From: Stenomitos frigidus_A
GTDB taxonomy: Bacteria; Cyanobacteriota; Cyanobacteriia; Leptolyngbyales; Leptolyngbyaceae
Assembly: GCF_963877135.1 (NCBI RefSeq)
Contig: NZ_CAWNSW010000133.1
Location: 1 to 64,000 of the forward strand
Direction of reading: 5' to 3'
DNA: 64,000 bases
Position 1 is the first letter of the stretch. The number at the start of each line of letters is the position of its first letter. The notes under the pieces are model-generated. The model saw only the letters and a list, made by a program, of their open reading frames with translations. It was not told where the DNA came from and ran no database searches. Shown here in pieces: positions 43,415 through 51,458 of this stretch. The position numbers and the translations under genes were made by a program.

Positions 43415-44578
43415 ATGGCTCAGCGCCCCATCTACCTGGACTGTAACGCTACCACACCTGTTGATCAGCGTGTACTAGCTGCTATGCTGCCTTACTTTAC
43501 AGAACACTTTGGCAATGCTGCGAGTTCCAGCCACCTCTACGGTTGGGAAGCAGAGGCTGCCGTGCAGCAAGCGAGAGAGACCTTAGCCACCGCGATCGGG
43601 GCGCAACCAGAGGCGCTTGTCTTTACCAGTGGCGCGACTGAGGCCAACAACCTGGCAATTAAAGGGGTTGCAGAAGCCTATATCAGCAAGGGGCGTCACA
43701 TCATCACGGTCGCCACTGAGCATAGTGCCATACTCGATCCCTGCCGCTACCTGCAAGCGCTAGGTTTTGACGTGACGATGCTGCCTGTGCAGGCGGATGG
43801 ATTGGTCGCTTTGACGCAGTTAGAACAAGCGTTGCGATCGGATACGATCCTGGTGTCTGTGATGGCAGCCAACAATGAAATTGGGGTATTACAGCCGTTA
43901 GCCGCGATGGGGGCGATGTGTCGTGCTAACCAGGTTTTGTTTCATACTGATGCCGCACAGGCGATCGGCAAAATTTCCCTTGATGTAGAGGCGATGCAGA
44001 TTGATTTGATGTCTTTGACTGCGCACAAAGCGTATGGACCAAAAGGCATTGGTGCTCTGTACGTGCGGCGACGGCATCCCAGGGTGCAACTGGCGCCGCA
44101 ACTGCATGGTGGTGGGCATGAGCGTGGACTGAGATCGGGCACATTGCCCACGCCTCAACTGGTTGGTTTTGCAAAAGCCATCGAATTGGCAATCGCCGAA
44201 AGGCCAAGCGAAACTGAACGGATAACGCAATTACGCGAGCGCCTCTGGCAGCAAATCAGCACGTTGGACGGAGTGCAGTTAAACGGTCATGTCACCCAAC
44301 GGCTAGCCGGAAACCTGAATATCAGCGTTGCAGGTGTGGACGGACAAGCCTTGCTATTGGGACTACAACCCGTCGTTGCGGTGTCTTCGGGTTCTGCCTG
44401 TTCCTCTACTAAAACAGCACCATCTCATGTCCTGAAAGCCTTGGGGCTAACAGACGCCTTAGCCTACGCTTCGATTCGGTTTGGCATTGGACGGTTCAAC
44501 ACCATAGAGGACATCGATCGGGTCGCAGACTGCATGATCGCAACGATTCGATCGCTACGTCGGGTTGCCGCCGTTTAA
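43415..44578 (+). CDS. Cysteine desulfurase (NifS/IscS family)
   Basis: A 387-aa class-V PLP enzyme that takes sulfur from cysteine for Fe-S cluster, thiamine or tRNA thiolation. YLDCNATTPVD at the N-terminus, GATEANNLAIKG, EHSAILDPC, the PLP-lysine motif SLTAHKAYGPKGIGAL and the active-site loop SSGSACSSTKTAPSHV with its Cys are all present. The short loop around the Cys is like group-I enzymes. Without neighbours it cannot be assigned to isc, nif or suf. It is followed by a perfect hairpin at 44620. Confidence 0.94.
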   Translation: MAQRPIYLDCNATTPVDQRVLAAMLPYFTEHFGNAASSSHLYGWEAEAAVQQARETLATAIGAQPEALVFTSGATEANNLAIKGVAEAYISKGRHIITVATEHSAILDPCRYLQALGFDVTMLPVQADGLVALTQLEQALRSDTILVSVMAANNEIGVLQPLAAMGAMCRANQVLFHTDAAQAIGKISLDVEAMQIDLMSLTAHKAYGPKGIGALYVRRRHPRVQLAPQLHGGGHERGLRSGTLPTPQLVGFAKAIELAIAERPSETERITQLRERLWQQISTLDGVQLNGHVTQRLAGNLNISVAGVDGQALLLGLQPVVAVSSGSACSSTKTAPSHVLKALGLTDALAYASIRFGIGRFNTIEDIDRVADCMIATIRSLRRVAAV

Positions 44579-44619
44579 AACACCTGTTGCAGCCTCTCAT
44601 CTAAACCATCTAAACAGTA

Positions 44620-44651
44620 GAAGGGGGTTCTCTCACGCGAGAACCCCCTTC
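44620..44651. terminator. Perfect 13-bp hairpin between convergent genes
   Basis: gaagggggttctc, loop tcacgc, gagaacccccttc. It lies 41 bp after cysteine desulfurase and 35 bp before the stop of the convergent 51-codon gene, so it could act in both directions. There is no long T-run on either side. Confidence 0.7.
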
Positions 44652-44686
44652 CAGGCAACAAACAAATCACAAGTGAGAAACAGTTT

Positions 44687-44842
44687 TTAGCTCATGCCAG
44701 CGCTACGAGGTTGATTCCGCACAGCCGTCTCACTAGAGACGCCAATTTCAGCCGCTATACGGCTTAAGGCAGACTGTTCACGATTTTTCGCAACATGTTG
44801 ATGGCGATTGGCTAGGGCGCGTGCTTGATCTTGAGTAGACAT
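44687..44842 (-). CDS. Small cyanobacterial protein, 51 aa
   Basis: A frame of 51 codons with agaaggaaa before its ATG. MSTQDQARALANRHQHVAKN is followed by SALSRIAAEIGVSSETAVRN and a short Ser-rich tail: Ala-rich helices and a Gly-containing turn that look like a half helix-turn-helix. I recall similar short proteins in other cyanobacteria but cannot name a function. The surrounding spacer is A/T-rich with no other gene. Confidence 0.6.
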   Translation of the reverse strand: MSTQDQARALANRHQHVAKNREQSALSRIAAEIGVSSETAVRNQPRSAGMS

Positions 44843-45016
44843 GGTTCGATTTCCTTCTTTTCATTTATTGCTCTTAATTGTTAATATAGCAGAAAATTCT
44901 GTATCTAAAGTTACAAAATATGAGTTTTATGAAACTTGACGTCTTAAATGACTGTCTTGCTCTGCGATCGCGTCAAACGGTAAGCTCAAACAGCAGGACG
45001 TAGCGTAGAAAACATT

Positions 45017-45865
45017 GTGGCAACAGGTGACAACTGGATTGAAGTCGGCAAGCTAACATGGTTCTATCGCGAAGCGCTGCCGCTCAACAGCAGCGATCGC
45101 GTGCCTGTAGTACTACTGCATGGCATTCCAGCCCAAAGCTATAGTTGGCGCGAAGTGTTGCCCGCCCTAGCAAATCAGGGGTTTCGAGCGATCGCACCCG
45201 ACTGGATTGGCTCTGGCTTTTCGGAGCAGCCCGATCGACGCGACTTTGCCTATACTCCAGAGGCCTTTCTTCAAGCCCTGGAGTCGTTTCTGCAGGCAAT
45301 GGGCATTGAGCGGTTTGCGCTGGTTGTGCAGGGGTTTGTGGGTTCCGTTGGGCTGCAGTATGCGCTGCGCCACCCAGAGCAGATCGATCGCCTGGCCATT
45401 CTCAATGCCCCCTTAAGCACAGCGGCGAAATTGCCCTGGAAGATGCGGCAATTGGGCATACCATTGGTCGGCGATATGATGACTCAAGATCCACTGCTCA
45501 TCGATCGCACCCTGGAAGGGGGTGGTGGCTATCGCGTGGAAGACGCTGACCTGGATATTTATCGGCGCCCCTTTCTGAGAAGCTCTGATGCTGGTCGGTC
45601 ACTGCTGGCAACAATTCAGAATTTGCAGCTTAAACAGGTGACAGCAGAGATCGAAACAGGCTTTCAGCAATGGAGCCAACCGATATTGGTTGCCTGGGGT
45701 CTTCGTGATCCGTGGCTGCCGTTAGACATGGCAAAACAGTTTATCCATCATCTTGCTGATGCGGAATTGGTGGAATTAGAAGAAGTTGGGCACTATCCTC
45801 AAGAGGACTGGCATGAGAAGGTGAGTGCTGCGTTGCTGCCGTTTCTCCGTCGCCAACCGCGTTGA
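45017..45865 (+). CDS. Alpha/beta-hydrolase fold protein lacking the usual nucleophile
   Basis: 282 aa. The oxyanion strand VVLLHGIPAQSYSWR, PDWIGSGFSEQP, the acidic residue in VAWGLRDPWLPLD and the histidine in EVGHYPQEDW are all in place, as in haloalkane-dehalogenase/epoxide-hydrolase-like enzymes. But the nucleophile elbow, normally G-x-S/D-x-G, reads VVQGFVGSVG, with Phe where Ser or Asp should be. Unless the neighbouring Ser serves, it is unlikely to be a classical hydrolase. I recall close cyanobacterial homologues sharing this motif, so it may be a conserved pseudo-enzyme. The start is GTG at 45017. Confidence 0.85.
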   Translation: MATGDNWIEVGKLTWFYREALPLNSSDRVPVVLLHGIPAQSYSWREVLPALANQGFRAIAPDWIGSGFSEQPDRRDFAYTPEAFLQALESFLQAMGIERFALVVQGFVGSVGLQYALRHPEQIDRLAILNAPLSTAAKLPWKMRQLGIPLVGDMMTQDPLLIDRTLEGGGGYRVEDADLDIYRRPFLRSSDAGRSLLATIQNLQLKQVTAEIETGFQQWSQPILVAWGLRDPWLPLDMAKQFIHHLADAELVELEEVGHYPQEDWHEKVSAALLPFLRRQPR

Positions 45866-46019
45866 GCCGTTAGATGTCTTAAGCTGTCTAGGGCAGTTAT
45901 AGTAAGCGAACGTCTACGAGATTTCCTCCAGGCGTTGAGACATCAAATAGCCTCAAATATCCCGTTGCGGAACGGCATTCTGGGGGCTATAACCAACCTA
46001 TAAGCACTGGTAACAGACG

Positions 46020-47183
46020 ATGGCTGGTCAGATCCTGGGCGATCGCTACGAAGTAGAACGGCAGATTGGTAAGCAAACGGGGCGCTGGACCTTGCTTGCC
46101 CGTGATCTTCAAACTCAAGAACAGGTTGTGATCAAGCTTTTGTTCCTGGATGAAGCGCTGGAATGGGATGACCTAAAGCTTTTTGAGCGCGAAGTGGAGA
46201 CCCTGAAGTCCCTTTCGCACCCGTCGATTCCACGTTATCTCGGCTTTTTTGAGCATCAACTGCCCAACGATAAAGCCCTTGCCCTCATCCAAACCTATGT
46301 TGAAGGCAAATCGCTGGAGCAATGCTTACAAGAGCAACGAATTTTTACAGAAACAGAAACAAAACAGCTTGCTAAAGCGTTACTACAGATTCTGCTGTAC
46401 CTACATGGGCAACAGCCCCCGATCGTGCATCGAGACATCAAGCCCAGCAACATTCTGCTGGCAAACCGTCAGGCTTATTTAGTCGATTTTGGCTCAGTTA
46501 AATCGCTTAAAGGCAGCGGTGATACCAGTGCTTTTACAGTCGTCGGCACCTACGGCTACATGCCACCCGAACAATTTAGTGGGCGCGCCATTCCAGCGTC
46601 AGACCTCTACAGTTTGGGCGCAACGCTAACGACCATGCTGGCAGGTACACACCCCTCCAGCCTGCCGCACAAAGGCATGAAGCTAGACTTCGAGAAAATT
46701 GCCACCCTCAGCCCCGCGTATGCAGAATGGCTCGGTTGGTTAACCGATCCGAATTTGGAGCATCGGGCAAAGTCGGCCCAAGAAGCCTTAACAGCTCTAG
46801 AGCAGGGCCTTGGCAGACCGCCGACGATCGTGCCTGTAGCGAAGCCCACTGAGACCAAAATTTTCTTTGCTAAAGAGCCAGACAGTCTTGAAATTCTCGT
46901 GCCATCACTCTTTGGTCAAGCCTACCTCCAGATTAACCAGCAGCAAATTTCGCTCACCAGTAAACGCTTAGGCTTTCAATCTGGGCGATCGCAGACATCA
47001 CCACGCACGCAAATTAGTCGATTAGAGTATCGCCAAGAGAGCGAGCAAAATACCGAGCCTTATCTTGCCATTTGGGCTGGCGCGCAAAAATATGAGCTTC
47101 GAGGTAATCCACCCTTGACGGTACAAGAGCTAGATTGGCTAGCATACGAACTGTCAACCTGGTTGAAGTTGCCGATCAGTTGA
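46020..47183 (+). CDS. Serine/threonine protein kinase with unique C-terminal domain
   Basis: 387 aa. A bacterial Hanks-type kinase domain (residues about 7-265) with VVIKLLFLDE (ATP-binding Lys), HRDIKPSNILL (catalytic Asp near 139), VDFGSVKS (DFG) and YMPPEQF. The glycine loop is degenerate (IGKQTGRWTL), as in many cyanobacterial kinases. Residues about 285-387 form a beta-rich domain (LEILVPSLFGQAYLQINQQQ, YRQESEQNTEPYLAIWAG) with no membrane helix, so the enzyme is probably soluble. The substrate is unknown. It is monocistronic. Confidence 0.92.
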   Translation: MAGQILGDRYEVERQIGKQTGRWTLLARDLQTQEQVVIKLLFLDEALEWDDLKLFEREVETLKSLSHPSIPRYLGFFEHQLPNDKALALIQTYVEGKSLEQCLQEQRIFTETETKQLAKALLQILLYLHGQQPPIVHRDIKPSNILLANRQAYLVDFGSVKSLKGSGDTSAFTVVGTYGYMPPEQFSGRAIPASDLYSLGATLTTMLAGTHPSSLPHKGMKLDFEKIATLSPAYAEWLGWLTDPNLEHRAKSAQEALTALEQGLGRPPTIVPVAKPTETKIFFAKEPDSLEILVPSLFGQAYLQINQQQISLTSKRLGFQSGRSQTSPRTQISRLEYRQESEQNTEPYLAIWAGAQKYELRGNPPLTVQELDWLAYELSTWLKLPIS

Positions 47184-47277
47184 AAAGAAGCATCAGCTTA
47201 GAGCTTTCAGCCGTAGGGGTGGGATTAAACAATGCGCGATCGGTTTGCTATTGCTTCATGGCAAAACCCACCCTAAT

Positions 47278-47685
47278 TTAACCCACCTGAACGAACTGCT
47301 TCAGAATCTCCCCAGGGGTTCGATCCCATGTATCAACGTGTGTACTGATCAAGCCATCCTGGTTCAAGGTATAGATCGAATAGCCGTTAAAGAAGAGCTT
47401 CGCCTTCCAGGGTACTCTCAAGGTGCCGCGTACAGTCCAATCAGCGCGAATGGTCTCTGGCTCGGGTTGCTGGACATTGTGCAGGTCAAAATGGAGTTCC
47501 GTGAAGAAGAGCCGCCCATGAAACCGCAACGTCCAGAAGATAATGCGGTAGTTGAGCTTGCCCTTAAACCGATTCACCGGATCGCGAAAGTCAATGTCTT
47601 GACTGTAGATGTCGTAAGAGAGGTCACGCTCAAACAGCATGGGCAACTCTTGCTGGAGCGTCGCGATCGCCCGTTCAACCTGCAT
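47278..47685 (-). CDS. DUF2358 family protein
   Basis: A 135-aa protein with the SnoaL-like/NTF2-type pattern of DUF2358: FERDLSYDIYSQDIDFRDPV, then LNYRIIFWTLRFHGRLFF, WTVRGTLRVPWKAKLFFNGY and the final HVDTWDRTPGEILKQF. It is common in cyanobacteria and plastids, and its function is unknown. The ATG at 47685 overlaps the end of the M23 gene by 11 bp, showing coupling; gagg precedes the ATG. A GTG 9 bases upstream also fits. Confidence 0.85.
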   Translation of the reverse strand: MQVERAIATLQQELPMLFERDLSYDIYSQDIDFRDPVNRFKGKLNYRIIFWTLRFHGRLFFTELHFDLHNVQQPEPETIRADWTVRGTLRVPWKAKLFFNGYSIYTLNQDGLISTHVDTWDRTPGEILKQFVQVG

Positions 47686-48865
47686 TTGCCTCACGGTTCA
47701 GCTGCTTCAGTACTTCTATTTGGCTGAGCTGCTTCGGTGCCTCTATTTGGCTGAGTTGCTTCAAGGCTTTTACTTGCAAGGTAATGTCGCCCTTGGCACC
47801 CACATTTACCGCACCAAGGCGACCGCCTAAGCCCAGATCTTCACCCGGTTTGGCTTGAGCAAAATCGAACGATTTGACCAACTGTGCCAGGGCATATTCT
47901 AACTGCGCGCCAGGGTCCATTGCGACCCATCCTTCTGGAGTGAGTTGGCGAAACTCAAAGTGCAAGTGTGGTCCAGTCGATAGTCCTGTACTGCCCACCC
48001 GACCAATGACCATACCTTGTTTCACCCAGTCACCAGGCTTCACAAAAATTTCGGATAGGTGTCCGTAAAGGGTTTGCTGAGTTCCTTTATTGTGTTCTAC
48101 GGCCACAGCCAACCCATAACCGCCCAGGAAATCGGCCAGTGCCACTTTACCCGCGTAGGCTGCCAGCACGGGTGTTCCCATAGGTGCGCCTAAATCAGTC
48201 CCTGAGTGAAAGCGTTGCCCACCTTCAACGGGGTGAATTCGCCAGCCAAACAGAGAGGTAATCGGCGCGGGGATTGAGAGAGGGAAGATCAAACGAATGT
48301 TGCCATTCCCCAACATAGCGGGTGGGCGGAGCGTGCGGTAGTAGTAATCCTTCACAGAAGGAATGCTGCGACCAGATGTAACGCTGTAATCGCCGGCAGC
48401 CGAACCAAGATTTGACCCAATGTTAAGTGGCGACGTGACGCTGGGCAGCTGAGGACGCTTGACAGCACTGCTGCTTGGTTCGGTCGCACCAATGCTGTAG
48501 CTGGTGGAATCAATGTACCGATCGTCTGCAGTATTGGCAGTAGTTGGTGCTGTGACCTTAAGATTGGTGCTGAGTGGCGCTTCTACGGTTGGAAAGGATT
48601 CTGGTGCAATAGGCGCGATCGGGCGAGGTGTACTAGTCGATGCTTGCAGCGGAGCGCTTTCTAAGCTGGAAGGAGGTTTGGTGCTTTCAGGAGCAGCCTC
48701 CAGAGCTGGGTCAGCGGACTGTGCCCACACAGTGCCACCACTCAGAATGGCAACAGCACTAACAACGCTGATTCCCTGGCTGAGGAGCGATCGTCGGGAC
48801 GCGTTAGAGAGAGAACGGGCAGCAGTGACGTGAGAAAGCATTGTTAGATCCTTTATGTCTAGCAA
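47675..48865 (-). CDS. M23 family metallopeptidase (LytM domain)
   Basis: 396 aa. An N-terminal signal or anchor segment precedes a long Ser/Pro/Thr-rich region (residues about 50-175). The LytM endopeptidase domain (about 205-305) has the zinc ligands in HSGTDLGAP and HLHFEF, and the GDWVKQGMVIGRVGSTG motif. It probably cuts peptide bridges in cell wall, or is a regulator of wall hydrolases. The C-terminus carries a short tandem peptide repeat (KQLSQIE, twice, then KQLN) not part of the domain. It overlaps DUF2358 and lies next to the TolC gene, all on the minus strand. Confidence 0.92.
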   Translation of the reverse strand: MLDIKDLTMLSHVTAARSLSNASRRSLLSQGISVVSAVAILSGGTVWAQSADPALEAAPESTKPPSSLESAPLQASTSTPRPIAPIAPESFPTVEAPLSTNLKVTAPTTANTADDRYIDSTSYSIGATEPSSSAVKRPQLPSVTSPLNIGSNLGSAAGDYSVTSGRSIPSVKDYYYRTLRPPAMLGNGNIRLIFPLSIPAPITSLFGWRIHPVEGGQRFHSGTDLGAPMGTPVLAAYAGKVALADFLGGYGLAVAVEHNKGTQQTLYGHLSEIFVKPGDWVKQGMVIGRVGSTGLSTGPHLHFEFRQLTPEGWVAMDPGAQLEYALAQLVKSFDFAQAKPGEDLGLGGRLGAVNVGAKGDITLQVKALKQLSQIEAPKQLSQIEVLKQLNREANAG

Positions 48866-48920
48866 ACCGAGAGAGGAGGACAGAGTGAGGCTTCAGCTAC
48901 ATAGTAAGCAATTAAATCAA

Positions 48921-51005
48921 TTAAGGTGTTTTGCTACCAGAAGAGGGCGTGCTAGGAGCAGATGGGTTGGGCGTGTTGGGTTCAGATGTATTGGGCTCAC
49001 CACCTGAAGGCGATGGTGACGTTGTGGTGCTAGGAGTCGTTGTCTTGGGCACTGAGGGAGTAGAGGGCGTGCTGCTAGGCGATACCAGACTGGGAGTCGT
49101 CGCACCAGTGGGAATCGGCAGATGCGTTACCGCTCGTTGAAGGGTGGCTAACGATCGGTTATAGCCGATAATGGCATTGACCCGGTTGCCTTCAGCATTC
49201 GTCAAGGCATTTTCAGCGTTAATCACATCGGTTGAGGTGCCAACCCCAGCCTGGAAGCGCAAGCGTGCCAGTCGCAGAGCTTCTTGCGCCTGCCCCAGCG
49301 CTCTCGTGGTGGTGCCAATATTCTCAAAGTTAGAGAGTAAGTTGGCGTAACCTTGCTCGACGGTAAAGCGCACCTGATTGCTTTGATCTGCAAAGTTTTG
49401 CTCTGCGATCGCGATGTTTGCTTCTGCCTGCTGAGCCTGAGCTACCGACGCACCGCCATCATATAAGTTCCAGGTCACGCCTAACTGAAAGGCGTAGCCA
49501 TCGCCAACCGAAACGTTGTCGTCCAAAATGTCAGACAACTGATACTGCGCCTGCGCCGTAACGGTAGGACCTAAACCTGCCAGTGCGGCTCGTCGTTGCC
49601 TCTGCGCTTGTTCTCGCTGGACCAACTGTTGCTCCAGTTCGGCCCGATTTTTTAGCGCCAAGACGATGCTTTCTTCCAGCGATAAATTCCATTCGCCCGC
49701 AACGTCAACTGGGTCAGCGGCCGCCAGGTCGATCGCGGGAGAAATACTCAATCGCTGAGCGAGTTGTCGCCGATTGATCTGTTGCTGAGCAATAGCGTTG
49801 GTGAGGTTCTGCCGCGAGTTTGCCAACTGCACTTCAGACTGTAGAACGTCAAAGCGAGTGCCTAAGCCTGCACGCTCCAGCGCCTGAGTATCTCGCAAAC
49901 TGGCTTCGTTGTTGCGCACTGATGACTGCTGAATCCGAACCGACTCATCGCCCTGCTGCAGATTATAGTAATCACTGGCAACGTCGAGCCGTAGCTGCTC
50001 CTGATTGATTTCGACCTGGAGCTCATCAGAGCGGAGTTGCCTCTCGGCTGCCTGAATATTGGCTGGACGACGCCCAGACGTAAAGATGTCATAGCTCAGC
50101 GTAGCCGAAGCACTAAAAGCGTTACTGATCGAACTGCCGCTGTCGCTATTGATACCCAGCAGTGCTGACAGTGCATTGTTTTGGTTGTTGCGGTTGCTGC
50201 TAGCAGACAACGATCGGCTCAGGTTGCTTTGAGCCGTCAAGGTTGGGAAACTTGCTGCCTGAGACTGCCGTAAAGCAGCTTTGCTGCGTTCTAGCTGCAA
50301 ACGAGTGACTTGAAGCGGGCGGTTGTTGCGCTGCGCTAGCTCGATCGCCTGCTGTAACGTAATTGGCTGAATGCCTCGGAGCCTCACTTCTTCTGGTTTG
50401 GTCGGAAAGCTCAGCGGATTAGGATTGGGGTTGAGGTAGTCTGGGGCTAACCCTGGCTTTGCTGGCCCCAGTGGTCTAGAAGGACCGGGATCAGGTGTGG
50501 TTGGTGCTGGTAGCGTTGAGCCAGAGGGATCAGGTGCAAGCCCAGGAGACGTCGCTGGAGTAGCCTGAACGACTACAGCTTTCTTAGGCTCTGACGTTTT
50601 TTTAGGCTCTGACGGTTTTTTAGACTCTGACGGTTTTTTAGACTCTGGCGTTTTTTCAGACTCTGGCTTCGTCGCCGATGGGCTGTTGGGTTTGGTTGAC
50701 TGTGCAACCACTGTCGGCACCTGTAACCCGTCAAGCTGAGTTTTCCGCTGGCTAAACTCAGGGACAATCACTGACAGTGCAATGCTTTCCGTCACAACCG
50801 TTTTGGACAGTACGGTTTTGGGCGGACTGAGAGAGGCTTTTTCTAGAGAAGCTGTTGCTTTTTTCAGGGAGAAAGGCTGTAACTCATCGGCTTTAGCAGC
50901 AGACGGTGACTGCTTGGGAACTGGTTCTGATACGCCCGATGGCATGTTGGCGAAGGCAACTAAAACTCCCACACCCACAACAATCAAATGACGAGAAGGT
51001 TGCAT
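48921..51005 (-). CDS. TolC family outer membrane protein
   Basis: 694 aa. A signal peptide (residues 1-26) precedes a low-complexity region (about 100-190) of Lys/Ser/Pro/Glu repeats such as SESKKPSEPKKTSEPKK. The TolC core (about 210-630) shows the duplicated pattern with LQQAIELAQRNNRPLQV and LEESIVLALKNRAELEQQLV. A Pro/Ser/Thr tail ends the protein. TolC forms a trimeric outer membrane channel for type I secretion or drug efflux. Its disordered N-terminal insertion is unlike E. coli TolC but common in cyanobacteria. It ends 55 bp before the M23 gene, so the two with DUF2358 form an envelope operon. Confidence 0.93.
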   Translation of the reverse strand: MQPSRHLIVVGVGVLVAFANMPSGVSEPVPKQSPSAAKADELQPFSLKKATASLEKASLSPPKTVLSKTVVTESIALSVIVPEFSQRKTQLDGLQVPTVVAQSTKPNSPSATKPESEKTPESKKPSESKKPSEPKKTSEPKKAVVVQATPATSPGLAPDPSGSTLPAPTTPDPGPSRPLGPAKPGLAPDYLNPNPNPLSFPTKPEEVRLRGIQPITLQQAIELAQRNNRPLQVTRLQLERSKAALRQSQAASFPTLTAQSNLSRSLSASSNRNNQNNALSALLGINSDSGSSISNAFSASATLSYDIFTSGRRPANIQAAERQLRSDELQVEINQEQLRLDVASDYYNLQQGDESVRIQQSSVRNNEASLRDTQALERAGLGTRFDVLQSEVQLANSRQNLTNAIAQQQINRRQLAQRLSISPAIDLAAADPVDVAGEWNLSLEESIVLALKNRAELEQQLVQREQAQRQRRAALAGLGPTVTAQAQYQLSDILDDNVSVGDGYAFQLGVTWNLYDGGASVAQAQQAEANIAIAEQNFADQSNQVRFTVEQGYANLLSNFENIGTTTRALGQAQEALRLARLRFQAGVGTSTDVINAENALTNAEGNRVNAIIGYNRSLATLQRAVTHLPIPTGATTPSLVSPSSTPSTPSVPKTTTPSTTTSPSPSGGEPNTSEPNTPNPSAPSTPSSGSKTP

Positions 51006-51458
51006 ACGTTTCTTACTTGCAAGCGAAAAAACTTGGTTGATGGCACCGATCGAGGAGCAACCTTATGCAGAATAGCCGCTTGATCATCCGTTTGGCAAAG
51101 CTATATTACTTCAGAAAGGCATTGTAAAGGTGCTGACTAAAGTCATATAAATTTCAGGATAGACAATAAGGTTTTTACGTAATCACGCCTCCGACGCACA
51201 GATTGATCCAGTTAATCAAGCGATTACACGGGTTTGAAATCAAACTACATGAAGGCGTCTTCAGCACACTTCATCCAACAGCATCACCTGACAGGGTGAA
51301 ACGGGCATCTATAAGAGATCGTTATCTAAAAACAGGGGATCTGTAGTGGAGTCTTTCAGGCTGTGCTATTGGGCACCATAAAATCATGTGGTGGCTAAGG
51401 TGCAGTGAACAATTTCAAGCTGTGGCATCTGTTGAAAAAGCTGAACTGACCTCACGCT
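51006..51458. other. Spacer between envelope cluster and amylase, no gene
   Basis: About 450 bases, A/T-leaning, with no repeat, hairpin with T-run or open frame worth noting. It carries the promoter of the TolC gene somewhere near 51010-51150 and the 3' tail of the amylase transcript. Confidence 0.4.
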
